A stretch of 23,099 nt of DNA, from the NCBI GenBank assembly GCA_900769275.1, contig CAAGGA010000142.1:1-23099 (forward strand), read 5' to 3'. The translations under genes were made by a program, and so were the position numbers. Shown piece by piece: positions 1-8,016 of the stretch. The DNA is from an uncultured Prevotella sp. GTDB lineage: Bacteria; Bacteroidota; Bacteroidia; Bacteroidales; Bacteroidaceae. The notes beneath the pieces are model-generated. The model was not told the origin of the DNA, did not search any database, and saw nothing but the letters and a program-made list of their open reading frames with translations. Within the stretch, counting starts at the first letter, position 1. Each line of letters begins with the position of its first letter.

Positions 1-10
1 ACAGAAAAAT

Positions 11-38
11 AGCCCTCACACATACGCGCATGAGGGCT
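11..38. terminator. Hairpin, possible terminator
   Basis: A perfect 8-bp stem (AGCCCTCA at 11-18, TGAGGGCT at 31-38) encloses a 12-nt loop. The immediate T-tract lies on the minus-strand side (ATTTTTCTGT after the stem). On the plus strand a run of five T appears only about 14 nt downstream. It probably ends a plus-strand gene lying left of the window, or acts in both directions, but the polarity is uncertain. Confidence 0.4.
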
Positions 39-228
39 TGGAATAGGTGTTTTTGTTTGAATTCATTGAACGACAATGGCTTCAAACTGACTTTTCATGT
101 TTAGCGGACAACAATAATTTGGGATAATGCTGACATAAATTTGTGAAAAAAACATGAAAGAGAGAGAAAAAACATGGGGGTGTCTTGTTTTTTTTGTTCT
201 ATCAGCGTAGAATCTCGCAGATTTTAAC

Positions 229-236
229 TAAATTTG
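229..236 (+). promoter_or_regulatory. Candidate -7 box upstream of valS
   Basis: TAAATTTG matches the Bacteroidetes -7 consensus TAnnTTTG. No convincing -33 TTTG or TTG lies 19-21 nt upstream; the nearest TTTG is 32 nt away. If used, the valS leader would be about 240 nt, containing an imperfect hairpin (GGAAAGAGG at 247-255 against CCCCTTTCC at 270-278) and a family A repeat. Nothing else coding is seen in 1-482. Confidence 0.3.
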
Positions 237-344
237 CAGGTGATTTGGAAAGAGGCAGGGACAGCCGTTCCCCTTTCCATGACAACGCATAAATAACAGA
301 GGAATACAAATCTGAAATTCTAAAGTAAAATAATTCAACTTTTC

Positions 345-436
345 GGTTATACGGTTATACGGTTATGCGGTTATGCGGAATATAGCGTAACCTCCGTAAA
401 AGCGAAGTGACCTTAAAACCGTAAAACCTTAAAACC
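345..436 (+). repeat. Octamer-arm intergenic repeat, family A copy 1
   Basis: Four tandem octamers (GGTTATAC, GGTTATAC, GGTTATGC, GGTTATGC; 345-376) are followed by a 36-bp core (377-412) beginning GGAATATAGCGTAACC. Three octamers of the complementary type follow (TTAAAACC, GTAAAACC, TTAAAACC; 413-436). The core differs at one position from the reverse complement of the copy at 18882-18917, and at four positions from the copy at 7156-7191. The arms are partly complementary, so a transcript could fold back with the core in the loop. It ends 46 nt before the valS start codon. Confidence 0.85.
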
Positions 437-482
437 AAAGAAGTTGAGACTTGCGAAACATCAATAAAGCAAAATAACATAA

Positions 483-3185
483 ATGGAACTTAACAGCAAG
501 TATGCTCCACAGGACGTGGAGGCAAAATGGTATCAGTACTGGATTGACAACAAACTCTTCAGCAGCAAACCCGACGGTAGAGAACCCTACACTATTGTTA
601 TCCCGCCACCCAACGTCACCGGTGTGCTACACATGGGACACATGCTCAACAATACTATTCAGGACATCCTCATACGCAAGGCAAGGCTTGACGGCAAGAA
701 TGCCTGCTGGGTGCCCGGCACTGACCATGCTTCCATAGCCACCGAGGCAAAGGTGGTCAACAAACTTGCACAGCAGGGCATCAAGAAGCGTGACCTCACC
801 CGTGAGCAATTCCTCAAGCACGCCTGGGACTGGACGGAAGAGCACGGAGGCATCATCCTCAAGCAGCTCCGTAAGCTCGGCGCATCCTGCGACTGGGACC
901 GCACAGCCTTCACCATGGACGAGAAACGCTCAGAGTCCGTCATCAAGGTCTTTGTGGACCTTTACGAGAAAGGTCTTATCTATCGCGGTCTGCGCATGGT
1001 AAACTGGGATCCCAAAGCTCAGACCGTGCTCTCCACCGAAGAGGTGATATACCGCGAAGAGAAATCGAAACTCTACCACCTGAAGTATTACGTGGCTGAT
1101 GCTGACGTGAACCCCGTGCAGCTGACCGGCGAAGAGGGAGAGGTCTTCCATAAGGATGACAAGGGCTATTACGCCGTCGTAGCCACTACCCGTCCGGAGA
1201 CTATCATGGGCGACACTGCCATGTGTATCAACCCGAAAGACCCTAAGAACCATTGGCTCCGTGGTCACAAAGTCGTGGTGCCTGCCGTAGGACGTGTCAT
1301 CCCGGTCATCGAGGACAGATACGTAGATATAGAGTTCGGTACGGGCTGTCTGAAGGTCACTCCTGCTCACGATGCCAATGACTATATGCTCGGCAAGACA
1401 CACAACCTTGAGACCATCGACATCTTCAACCCTGACGGCACCATCAGCGAAGCGGCGGGTATGTACGTCGGCATGGACCGCATGGAGTGCAGGAAGCAGA
1501 TAGCCATGGACCTCGAGAAGGCAGGTCTCATGGACCACGTAGAGGACTATGACAACAAGGTAGGCTACTCTGAGAGAAACCAGGACACCGCCGTAGAACC
1601 GCGTCTCTGCAAGCAATGGTTCCTCTCCATGCAGCACATGGCTGACATTGCCCTGCCTCCCGTGCTCAACGGCGAACTGAAATTCTACCCCACGAAATAC
1701 GTCACTACGTACAAGAACTGGCTTGAGAACATACAGGACTGGTGTATCTCACGCCAGCTATGGTGGGGACACCGCATTCCTGCCTACTTCCTTCCCGATA
1801 CTCCTGACGGCGAGGAACGCTTTGTCGTTGCACTGACCGAAGAGGAAGCTCTCGCAAAGGCAAAGGAAACAGACCCTGACATCACCATCGACCAACTGAG
1901 ACGTGACGAGGATGCCCTCGACACATGGTTCTCCTCATGGCTCTGGCCTATCTCCCTCTTTGACGGCATCAACAACCCCAGCAACGAGGAGATACGGTAC
2001 TACTACCCTACCTCAGACCTTGTCACCGGTCCTGACATCATCTTCTTCTGGGTAGCACGCATGATAATGGCGGGATGCGAATACATGAAGGACATTCCTT
2101 TCCGCAACGTCTATTTCACCGGCATCGTGCGTGACAAGCTCGGACGCAAGATGAGCAAGTCGCTCGGCAACTCTCCCGACCCGTTGGAGCTGATAGAGAA
2201 ATATGGTGCTGACGGCGTACGCATGGGCATGATGCTCTCTGCTCCTGCGGGCAACGACATCCTCTTCGACGAATCGCTCTGCCAGCAGGGTATGGGATTC
2301 TGCAACAAGATATGGAACGCATTCCGACTGGTAAGCGGATGGGAGACGGCAGACATTGAGCAGCCGCAGGCAAGCAAGACGGCTACCGAGTGGTTTGAAG
2401 CCAAGATGAAAGCCGCATACGCAGAAATCAACGATCTGTACAGCAAGTACCGTCTCAACGAGGCTCTGATGACAGCCTTCAAGCTCTTCACTGACGAGTT
2501 CTCGGGATGGTATCTCGAAATGATAAAGCCTGCATACCAGAAGCCTATCGACAAGCAGACATACGAGACGACACTGCGGTTCTTCGACTACCTCATGCGT
2601 ATCATCCATCCGTTCATGCCTTTCATCACGGAAGAGATATGGCAGCACATCTACGAACGCAAGGACGGAGAAAGCATCATGGTAAGCACCGTCAGCTTTG
2701 ATGCCCTCACCGAAACAGAGGAGAAACTCATCGCCGACATAGAGACCGTGAAGAATATCGTTGCCGGCGTGCGCACCGTACGCAACCAGAAGAATATCGC
2801 GCCCAAGGAGGTGCTCGCCCTGAAAGCAGTCGGCGCAAACGCATACGAAGCATACGACAGCGTGGTATGCAAGATGGCAAACCTCGAAAGCATCGAGGTA
2901 GTGGCAGAGAAGTCGGCTGATGCCAGTGCGTTCATGGTAGGAACATCCGAGTATGCCGTGCCTCTCGGCAACCTTATCGACGTAGAGGCAGAGATAGAGA
3001 AACTGGAGGCGCAGCTGAAGCATCTGCAGGGTTTCCTCGTCGGTGTACGCAAGAAGTTGGGCAATGAGCGGTTCGTACAGAATGCGAAACCAGAGATTGT
3101 TGCACTCGAACGCAAGAAAGAGCAAGACTCTCTCGAAAAGATTGCCGCCATAGAGGCTTCCCTTGCTGAGTTGAGAAAGGGTTAA
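483..3185 (+). CDS. valS: Valine--tRNA ligase
   Basis: Cytosolic class I aminoacyl-tRNA synthetase that charges tRNA-Val with valine and hydrolyses mischarged threonyl-tRNA. The 900-residue length is normal for bacterial ValRS. Visible signatures are the HIGH motif as HMGH at residues 50-53 within PPPNVTGVLHMGH, the editing (CP1) domain with TTRPET at 235-240, and KMSKS at 556-560. An anticodon-binding helical domain follows, and a C-terminal coiled coil of about 65 residues rich in Lys and Glu ends the protein. The N-terminus (MELNSKYAPQDVEAKWY) starts where ValRS proteins usually start. No Shine-Dalgarno sequence precedes the ATG; the upstream bases are A-rich, as is normal in this phylum. 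A family A repeat lies in its leader and a family B repeat begins seven bases after its stop codon. Confidence 0.98.
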   Translation: MELNSKYAPQDVEAKWYQYWIDNKLFSSKPDGREPYTIVIPPPNVTGVLHMGHMLNNTIQDILIRKARLDGKNACWVPGTDHASIATEAKVVNKLAQQGIKKRDLTREQFLKHAWDWTEEHGGIILKQLRKLGASCDWDRTAFTMDEKRSESVIKVFVDLYEKGLIYRGLRMVNWDPKAQTVLSTEEVIYREEKSKLYHLKYYVADADVNPVQLTGEEGEVFHKDDKGYYAVVATTRPETIMGDTAMCINPKDPKNHWLRGHKVVVPAVGRVIPVIEDRYVDIEFGTGCLKVTPAHDANDYMLGKTHNLETIDIFNPDGTISEAAGMYVGMDRMECRKQIAMDLEKAGLMDHVEDYDNKVGYSERNQDTAVEPRLCKQWFLSMQHMADIALPPVLNGELKFYPTKYVTTYKNWLENIQDWCISRQLWWGHRIPAYFLPDTPDGEERFVVALTEEEALAKAKETDPDITIDQLRRDEDALDTWFSSWLWPISLFDGINNPSNEEIRYYYPTSDLVTGPDIIFFWVARMIMAGCEYMKDIPFRNVYFTGIVRDKLGRKMSKSLGNSPDPLELIEKYGADGVRMGMMLSAPAGNDILFDESLCQQGMGFCNKIWNAFRLVSGWETADIEQPQASKTATEWFEAKMKAAYAEINDLYSKYRLNEALMTAFKLFTDEFSGWYLEMIKPAYQKPIDKQTYETTLRFFDYLMRIIHPFMPFITEEIWQHIYERKDGESIMVSTVSFDALTETEEKLIADIETVKNIVAGVRTVRNQKNIAPKEVLALKAVGANAYEAYDSVVCKMANLESIEVVAEKSADASAFMVGTSEYAVPLGNLIDVEAEIEKLEAQLKHLQGFLVGVRKKLGNERFVQNAKPEIVALERKKEQDSLEKIAAIEASLAELRKG

Positions 3186-3191
3186 GATTGT

Positions 3192-3298
3192 GGTTTGGTT
3201 GTTCGGTTGTTTGGTTGTTTGGTTGGCTGTGCCGCAAATGAGTCGAATGCTATCAACTAAACAACCAAACAACCAGACAACCAAACAACAAAACAACC
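3192..3298 (+). repeat. Octamer-arm intergenic repeat, family B copy 1
   Basis: Octamers GGTTGTTC, GGTTGTTT, GGTTGTTT (3197-3220) precede a 38-bp core (3221-3258) that contains GGCTGTGCCGCAAATGAG. Five octamers follow (AAACAACC type; 3259-3298). The arms are complementary and can form a long hairpin of about 24 bp or more with the core as loop. It fills the gap between the valS stop (3185) and the next start (3314). Positions 3214-3273 are a perfect inverted match to 4297-4356. Confidence 0.9.
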
Positions 3299-3313
3299 GA
3301 AAACTAACTTGAT

Positions 3314-4297
3314 ATGAAGATAGAAACGATTTACTCCTTACGAGGCAACATCGACTGCATACGCAGGGGAATAGGATATATCATCTACCGTCCATGGCTC
3401 ACCACGAAAGTGATAGGTCCGTGGGCATTGGTTATCGCCTGCCTGTACGTGGTATATAGATGGATGTTGGCAAAAGCTAATATCAACGCTTTGCTGACAG
3501 GAGCGTATGACACCGATGACATTGTCATGACAGCATTGGCGTACCCTCTGTTATGCCTTGTCACCCAACTGTTTATAGCCAGACTGTTCATCCTGTTCCG
3601 CAGGACGGAGTCCATGCTGCAACGCAAGGCTATGGAGGAAGAAATCAACCAAGGTAAGGACGTGACATTACCGGAACTGGAGACTCCGACAAAGAAAGAG
3701 CGGATAAAGGATATGCTCGGTGTCGCTCTCACTACGCTGCCATACACCCTTTGGCTGTATATCATAGACTGTCCTTTCCTCGGCATCTTCGAACTACTCC
3801 AAGGACTCATCATGTCACAACCTACGATAACACGCCAGTGCATCGTAGGAACAGCCTGTCTTGCCGCTCTTTGCCTGCTTGTCTTCGTCCTTACCACCCT
3901 CGTATATCCGATGTACAACAATGCCATGACGACAAGAAACAAGCAGCAAGCCGGCGAGAGAATGACGTTCAAGGAGGGCATAAAGATAGGATTCAGGCAT
4001 AAGGGGAAGACATTCATGGTGATTATCCTTTCTGCTGTCATAGCAATTATCCTCAGCATCGTCCCTGTCCTGCCCCTCATCATATCCGAAACAGCCGTGA
4101 ACAACAGTATCATCTCCGTATTATTACATAATGATGATTCGCATATTCCTGCTTCCGGTATGTGGCTTATGTTTGCAGTGGATGCCCTCTCTCTCACCGT
4201 TGCCATCATCATCAGCATCATACCATATACCTGCCTGCTCTACCTCTATGGCTCTGTAAACGTACATGAGAGGGAGAGGAGGGGGAGTGTGGTTTAG
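3314..4297 (+). CDS. Integral membrane protein of unknown function, six predicted helices
   Basis: I do not recognise a named family. The 327-residue protein has about six hydrophobic stretches suited to membrane helices: residues 33-53, 71-95, 136-160, 175-199, 234-257 and 283-313. A charged loop at 96-135 (rich in Glu and Lys) and another at 201-232 (Arg and Lys rich) are probably cytoplasmic. No catalytic motif, signal peptidase site or transporter signature is evident. The ATG follows an A-rich stretch after a family B repeat, and the TAG stop overlaps the first bases of the second, inverted copy. The gene is therefore exactly bracketed by a 60-bp inverted repeat. The reading frame is intact and codon use resembles its neighbours. 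Function unknown. Confidence 0.8.
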   Translation: MKIETIYSLRGNIDCIRRGIGYIIYRPWLTTKVIGPWALVIACLYVVYRWMLAKANINALLTGAYDTDDIVMTALAYPLLCLVTQLFIARLFILFRRTESMLQRKAMEEEINQGKDVTLPELETPTKKERIKDMLGVALTTLPYTLWLYIIDCPFLGIFELLQGLIMSQPTITRQCIVGTACLAALCLLVFVLTTLVYPMYNNAMTTRNKQQAGERMTFKEGIKIGFRHKGKTFMVIILSAVIAIILSIVPVLPLIISETAVNNSIISVLLHNDDSHIPASGMWLMFAVDALSLTVAIIISIIPYTCLLYLYGSVNVHERERRGSVV

Positions 4298-4421
4298 TTG
4301 TTTGGTTGTTTAGTTGATAGCATTCGACTCATTTGCGGCACAGCCAACCAAACAACACAACAACAAAACAACCAAACGACAAAACAACCAAACAACCAGA
4401 CAACAAGACAACCAAACAATA
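4291..4421 (-). repeat. Octamer-arm intergenic repeat, family B copy 2 (inverted)
   Basis: The 38-bp core at 4312-4349 is the exact reverse complement of the core at 3221-3258. On the plus strand it is preceded by a short GGTTTAGTTGTTTGG-type arm that overlaps the upstream stop codon. It is followed by nine octamers of the AAACAACC type (4350-4421), the last abutting the hisB ATG. The arm lengths are strongly unequal, about two and a half octamers against nine. Reading through the arm gives a Gln/Asn/Thr-rich peptide in frame with hisB, which is not a real N-terminus. Confidence 0.9.
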
Positions 4422-5492
4422 ATGAAGAAAATATTATTCATCGACCGTGACGGCACACTCATACATGAGCCGGAAGACGAACAGATAGACTCTTTCGAGA
4501 AACTGGTCTTCGTAGATGGAGTGTTCCGTAACCTCAGCTTTATAAGAAAAAACCTCGACTTTGAATTTGTAATGGTCAGCAATCAGGACGGACTCGGCAC
4601 AGACTCCTTCCCCGAAGATACTTTCTGGCCTGTACACAACTTTATACTTCAGACTCTGAAAGGAGAAGGAATAGAGTTTGACAGACAATTCATTGACCCA
4701 CATTTCCCGGAAGACAACCACCCTAACCGCAAGCCCGGAACAGGAATGCTCACCGAATATATTGACAATCCGGAGTATGACCTTGCAGGATCCTACGTCA
4801 TCGGTGACCGCGAGAGCGACGCACAACTGGCTGAAAACCTCGGATGCAAGTCACTCATCCTCGGCCGGGACGGAATGAACTGGGACAAGATTGCCGAGAT
4901 ATTGTTTGCCGGTGAGCGTATCGTGGAAATGACAAGGACGACACATGAGACCGACATTACCGTGAGAATAAACCTCGACGGCACAGGAAAATGCGACATA
5001 CAGACGGGACTTGGGTTCTTCGACCACATGCTGGAGCAGATAGGACGCCACGGAATGATGGACCTGTACGTCAGATGCAACGGCGACCTGCACGTAGATG
5101 AGCATCATACCATCGAAGATACGGGCATCGTACTCGGTGAATGTCTCCTTAAAGCTCTCGGCGACAAGAGAGGTATCGAGCGGTATGGTTACACGCTTCC
5201 CATGGACGACAGCCTGTGCCAGGTGGCTCTCGACTTTGGCGGAAGGCCCTGGTTAGTATGGGATGCAGAGTTTAAGCGTGAAAAAATAGGCGAAATGCCT
5301 ACTGAAATGTTCCTGCATTTCTTCAAGAGTGTCAGCGACGCTTCAAGAATGAACCTTAACATCAAGGCCGAAGGCACTAACGAACACCATAAGATAGAAG
5401 GCATCTTCAAAGCTTTCGCCCGCTCTGTACGCATGGCAGTGAAGCGTGACATCTACCACTATCAACTGCCCTCTACCAAAGGCGCACTGTAA
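4422..5492 (+). CDS. hisB: Bifunctional histidinol-phosphatase / imidazoleglycerol-phosphate dehydratase
   Basis: Catalyses two steps of histidine biosynthesis: dehydration of imidazoleglycerol phosphate (C-terminal domain) and histidinol-phosphate dephosphorylation (N-terminal HAD domain). The HAD nucleophile motif is FIDRDGT near residue 6. The dehydratase domain covers about 167-356, with FFDHML, the metal-binding DEHHTIEDTG and a second NEHHKIEG site. The open frame extends 36 codons upstream to 4314, but that part is repeat-derived. The ATG at 4422 gives 356 residues, the usual HisB length, and begins MKKILFIDRDG. The zinc loop of HisB-type phosphatases (Cys-x-His, then Cys-x-Cys, in E. 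coli) reads DPHFPEDNHPNRKP, so the cysteines are replaced. No other his gene is nearby. The dehydratase assignment is firm; the phosphatase activity is inferred. Confidence 0.95.
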   Translation: MKKILFIDRDGTLIHEPEDEQIDSFEKLVFVDGVFRNLSFIRKNLDFEFVMVSNQDGLGTDSFPEDTFWPVHNFILQTLKGEGIEFDRQFIDPHFPEDNHPNRKPGTGMLTEYIDNPEYDLAGSYVIGDRESDAQLAENLGCKSLILGRDGMNWDKIAEILFAGERIVEMTRTTHETDITVRINLDGTGKCDIQTGLGFFDHMLEQIGRHGMMDLYVRCNGDLHVDEHHTIEDTGIVLGECLLKALGDKRGIERYGYTLPMDDSLCQVALDFGGRPWLVWDAEFKREKIGEMPTEMFLHFFKSVSDASRMNLNIKAEGTNEHHKIEGIFKAFARSVRMAVKRDIYHYQLPSTKGAL

Positions 5493-5552
5493 GAAGAATC
5501 AGGGAAACGGCACGGAGAAATGAAAAATCCTTGAAAAAAAACCTCTTTAAGA

Positions 5553-5582
5553 TTGCTTTCTCATTCATTTTTATTACCTTTG
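5553..5582 (+). promoter_or_regulatory. Promoter of uxaB
   Basis: A -33 element TTG (5553-5555) and a -7 element TACCTTTG (5575-5582) are separated by 19 nt, matching the Bacteroidetes primary sigma consensus. Transcription would start near 5589, leaving a leader of about 38 nt before the ATG at 5627. This separates uxaB from hisB transcription. Confidence 0.8.
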
Positions 5583-5626
5583 CACGCAGAACAACATATT
5601 CTTTTAATACTTAACATAACTAACAA

Positions 5627-7111
5627 ATGACAAAATTACCTGCTTTAAGCAAGCGCACGGCACCTAAGAGTGCCATGCCTGAGAAGATTATCCAGTTTGG
5701 TGAAGGAAACTTCCTTCGTGCTTTCGTTGACTGGATAGTATGGAACATGAATGCAAAGACCAACTTCAACGGCTCTGTCGTTGTCGTTCAGCCTATCGAC
5801 AAAGGTATGGTACAGTGGCTGAATGGTCAGGACTGCCTCTATCATGTAAACCTTCAGGGACGTCAGAACGGTGAGCCTGTAAACCAACTCGACCGCATTG
5901 ACGTCATCTCACGCGGCATTGACCCATACGCACAACATTGGGCATACCAGGCTCTCGCCGAGCAACCGGAGATACGCTTCGTGATTTCCAACACTACAGA
6001 GGCTGGTATAGCTTTCGATCCTGCCTGCAAACTCACTGATGCTCCTGCTTCCTCCTACCCCGGCAAGCTGACACAGTTGCTCTGGAACCGCTTCAATGCC
6101 TTTGACGGAGATCCTACCAAGGGTCTTATCATCATGCCCTGCGAGCTTATCTTCCTCAACGGTCATCACCTGAAGGATTGCATCCGCAAGTATATTGAGC
6201 TTTGGACTCCTGACTTTGGCGAAAAGGCACAGGCATTCTCTGAATGGTTCGAGAAGTACAACTACGTATGCGCAACACTCGTTGACCGTATCGTACCCGG
6301 ATTCCCACGCAAGGACATCGTGGAGATACAGAACAAGATAGGATATAAGGACAACCTCGTAGTACAGGCCGAGATATTCCATCTCTGGGTCATCGAGCGT
6401 CCTGAGAACATGACCTGCGAAGAACTGCGCAAGGAATTCCCTGCCGACCAGGCCGGTCTCCACGTACTCATAGCAGAGTCAGAGGCTCCATACCACGAGC
6501 GTAAGGTGACTCTCCTCAATGGTCCGCACACCGTTCTCTCCCCTGTCGCCTACCTTTCAGGTATCAATATCGTACGTGACGCACTGCATGACCCTGTAGT
6601 AGGTCCATACATCAAGAAGGTGCAGTATGACGAACTCATGCAGACCCTCAACCTCCCAATGGAAGAACTGCAGAAATTTGCTGCTGACGTACTTGAGAGA
6701 TTCGACAATCCGTACGTTGACCATCAGGTTACTTCTATCATGCTCAACTCATTCCCTAAGTTCCAGGCTCGTGACCTTCCCGGAGTTAAGGTATATCTTG
6801 AGCGTAAGGGCGAACTGCCAAAGGGTCTCGTTCTCGGTCTTGCTGCCATCATCACCTACTACAAGGGTGGCACTCGTGCTGACGGTGCTCCTATCCAGCC
6901 TAACGACGACCAGAAGATTATGGACCTCCTCACGGAGCTTTGGGCTACCGGCGACACCCGCAAGGTGGCAGAAGGCGTACTCGCAGCCGACTGGATTTGG
7001 GGTGAGCATGGCAACCTCAACACAATCCCGGGACTTACCGACATGGTAGAGGGATTCCTCAATGATATTGCAAGCAAGGGTATGTCAGAGACTGTAAAGT
7101 CTATACTTTGA
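5627..7111 (+). CDS. uxaB: Tagaturonate reductase (altronate oxidoreductase)
   Basis: NAD(H)-dependent enzyme of the mannitol dehydrogenase superfamily that interconverts D-tagaturonate and D-altronate in galacturonate (pectin) catabolism. At 494 residues it aligns along its length with what I recall of E. coli UxaB. Shared blocks include IIQFGEGNFLRAFVDW (about residues 21-36), FVISNTTEAGI, SYPGKLTQLL, CELIFLNG, VDRIVPGFPR and YHERKVTLLNGPHT. The last contains the Lys-x-x-x-x-Asn-x-x-His active-site pattern of the superfamily. The N-terminal part is a Rossmann domain and the C-terminal part is helical. Other family members are fructuronate reductase (UxuB) and mannitol dehydrogenase, but the SNTTEAGI and ERKVTLLNG blocks favour UxaB. 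It stands alone here, without uxaA, uxaC or a transporter, and has its own strong promoter. Confidence 0.93.
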   Translation: MTKLPALSKRTAPKSAMPEKIIQFGEGNFLRAFVDWIVWNMNAKTNFNGSVVVVQPIDKGMVQWLNGQDCLYHVNLQGRQNGEPVNQLDRIDVISRGIDPYAQHWAYQALAEQPEIRFVISNTTEAGIAFDPACKLTDAPASSYPGKLTQLLWNRFNAFDGDPTKGLIIMPCELIFLNGHHLKDCIRKYIELWTPDFGEKAQAFSEWFEKYNYVCATLVDRIVPGFPRKDIVEIQNKIGYKDNLVVQAEIFHLWVIERPENMTCEELRKEFPADQAGLHVLIAESEAPYHERKVTLLNGPHTVLSPVAYLSGINIVRDALHDPVVGPYIKKVQYDELMQTLNLPMEELQKFAADVLERFDNPYVDHQVTSIMLNSFPKFQARDLPGVKVYLERKGELPKGLVLGLAAIITYYKGGTRADGAPIQPNDDQKIMDLLTELWATGDTRKVAEGVLAADWIWGEHGNLNTIPGLTDMVEGFLNDIASKGMSETVKSIL

Positions 7112-7114
7112 TGC

Positions 7115-7224
7115 GGTTTGTTCGGTTTTGCGGTTTTACGGTTTTGCGGTTTTACGGAATATTGCGTAACCTCCGCATAAGCGAAGCGACCGTACAACCG
7201 TATAAGCGCAGCGACCTTACAACC
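7115..7224 (+). repeat. Octamer-arm intergenic repeat, family A copy 2
   Basis: Octamers GGTTTTGC, GGTTTTAC, GGTTTTGC, GGTTTTAC occupy 7124-7155, preceded by a GGTTTGTTC variant at 7115. The 36-bp core is 7156-7191 and starts GGAATATTGCGTAACC. The right arm (GTACAACC, then TTACAACC) is interrupted at 7200-7216 by a partial second copy of the core end (AAGCGCAGCGACC). The element starts four bases after the uxaB stop and ends 12 bases before the proposed start of the next gene. Confidence 0.85.
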
Positions 7225-7236
7225 ACTAACCAAGAA

Positions 7237-8016
7237 GTGAACACACATATCATTGACATTTTGGAATCTGAGAACCATCAGATATTAAGGCTTTTAGCCG
7301 AAAGATACGAAAAAAAGGAGTTCCTTGACGGAGACCCCAGTTGGTTCATGCACCAAGTGGAGGATGCTTCCGACAAGGAACTCCTTGCTTTTATTGCTTC
7401 TGCCCTGAGTTATGGCAGCAGAAAGCAGTTCATGCCCAAGATACAGTTTATCTTGGACAGCAGTAAAGGGAGAGTCAGGGAATGGCTCGTAAATGGAGAT
7501 TACGCCACCACTGTCCCACCATCATCCGACTGCTATTATCGTCTCTACACCTACTCAATGATGAACGATTTCCTCAAAGCATTGGCAACGATGATAAATG
7601 AATACGGCACAATGCGGCAGTTTGCAGAGGATGTAGGTTCTGACGACACCCTTGATATCATCAAAGCCATAACAACATGGTTCAAGACTCATGGCAGTCG
7701 CGGCATAATACCGAAGGATGCAAAGTCATCATGCAAGAGAATCTGTATGTTCCTGCGCTGGATGGTAAGAGAAGATTCCCCCGTAGATATAGGGCTTTGG
7801 AGCGACATTATCGACAGGAGGACTCTTATCATGCCTTTGGACACACACGTCTTGCAGCAGGCAATACGGCTGAAAATGATACAAACGAAATCTGCCTCCA
7901 TGGCTACGGCACAGAAACTGACTGACAAGATGCGTGAGATATGGCAGGACGATCCACTCAAAGGGGACTTTGCCTTGTTTGGCTACGGAGTGAACAACGC
8001 AGGTCAGAGATTATGA
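7237..8016 (+). CDS. TIGR02757 (DUF2400) family protein
   Basis: A 259-residue protein of the TIGR02757/DUF2400 family, common in Bacteroidetes and related to helix-hairpin-helix DNA-glycosylase folds. Its biochemical role is not established. Recognisable family segments are the DPSWFMHQ region near the N-terminus, ALSYGSRKQFMPKI, FLRWMVRED followed by DIGLW, and MPLDTHVLQQAIRL, the last resembling the VDTH segment of HhH-GPD proteins. The frame is open back to 7108, but the first 43 codons lie in a dispersed repeat and read as repeat translation. I chose GTG at 7237 because it follows the repeat directly and gives the normal family length; a TTG slightly further in is possible. The 3' end overlaps queF on the other strand by 13 bp. 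Confidence 0.85.
   Translation: MNTHIIDILESENHQILRLLAERYEKKEFLDGDPSWFMHQVEDASDKELLAFIASALSYGSRKQFMPKIQFILDSSKGRVREWLVNGDYATTVPPSSDCYYRLYTYSMMNDFLKALATMINEYGTMRQFAEDVGSDDTLDIIKAITTWFKTHGSRGIIPKDAKSSCKRICMFLRWMVREDSPVDIGLWSDIIDRRTLIMPLDTHVLQQAIRLKMIQTKSASMATAQKLTDKMREIWQDDPLKGDFALFGYGVNNAGQRL

Noticed and set aside
154..210. 18-codon frame (MKEREKTWGCLVFFVLSA) upstream of valS
   Set aside because: It lies upstream of the only candidate promoter in the region, has no supporting context, and could easily occur by chance.
2013..3296. 427-codon open frame on the minus strand opposite valS
   Set aside because: It lies antisense to the conserved 3' half of valS and its first part is translation of the family B repeat. 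It is a shadow of valS codon bias, with no family resemblance.
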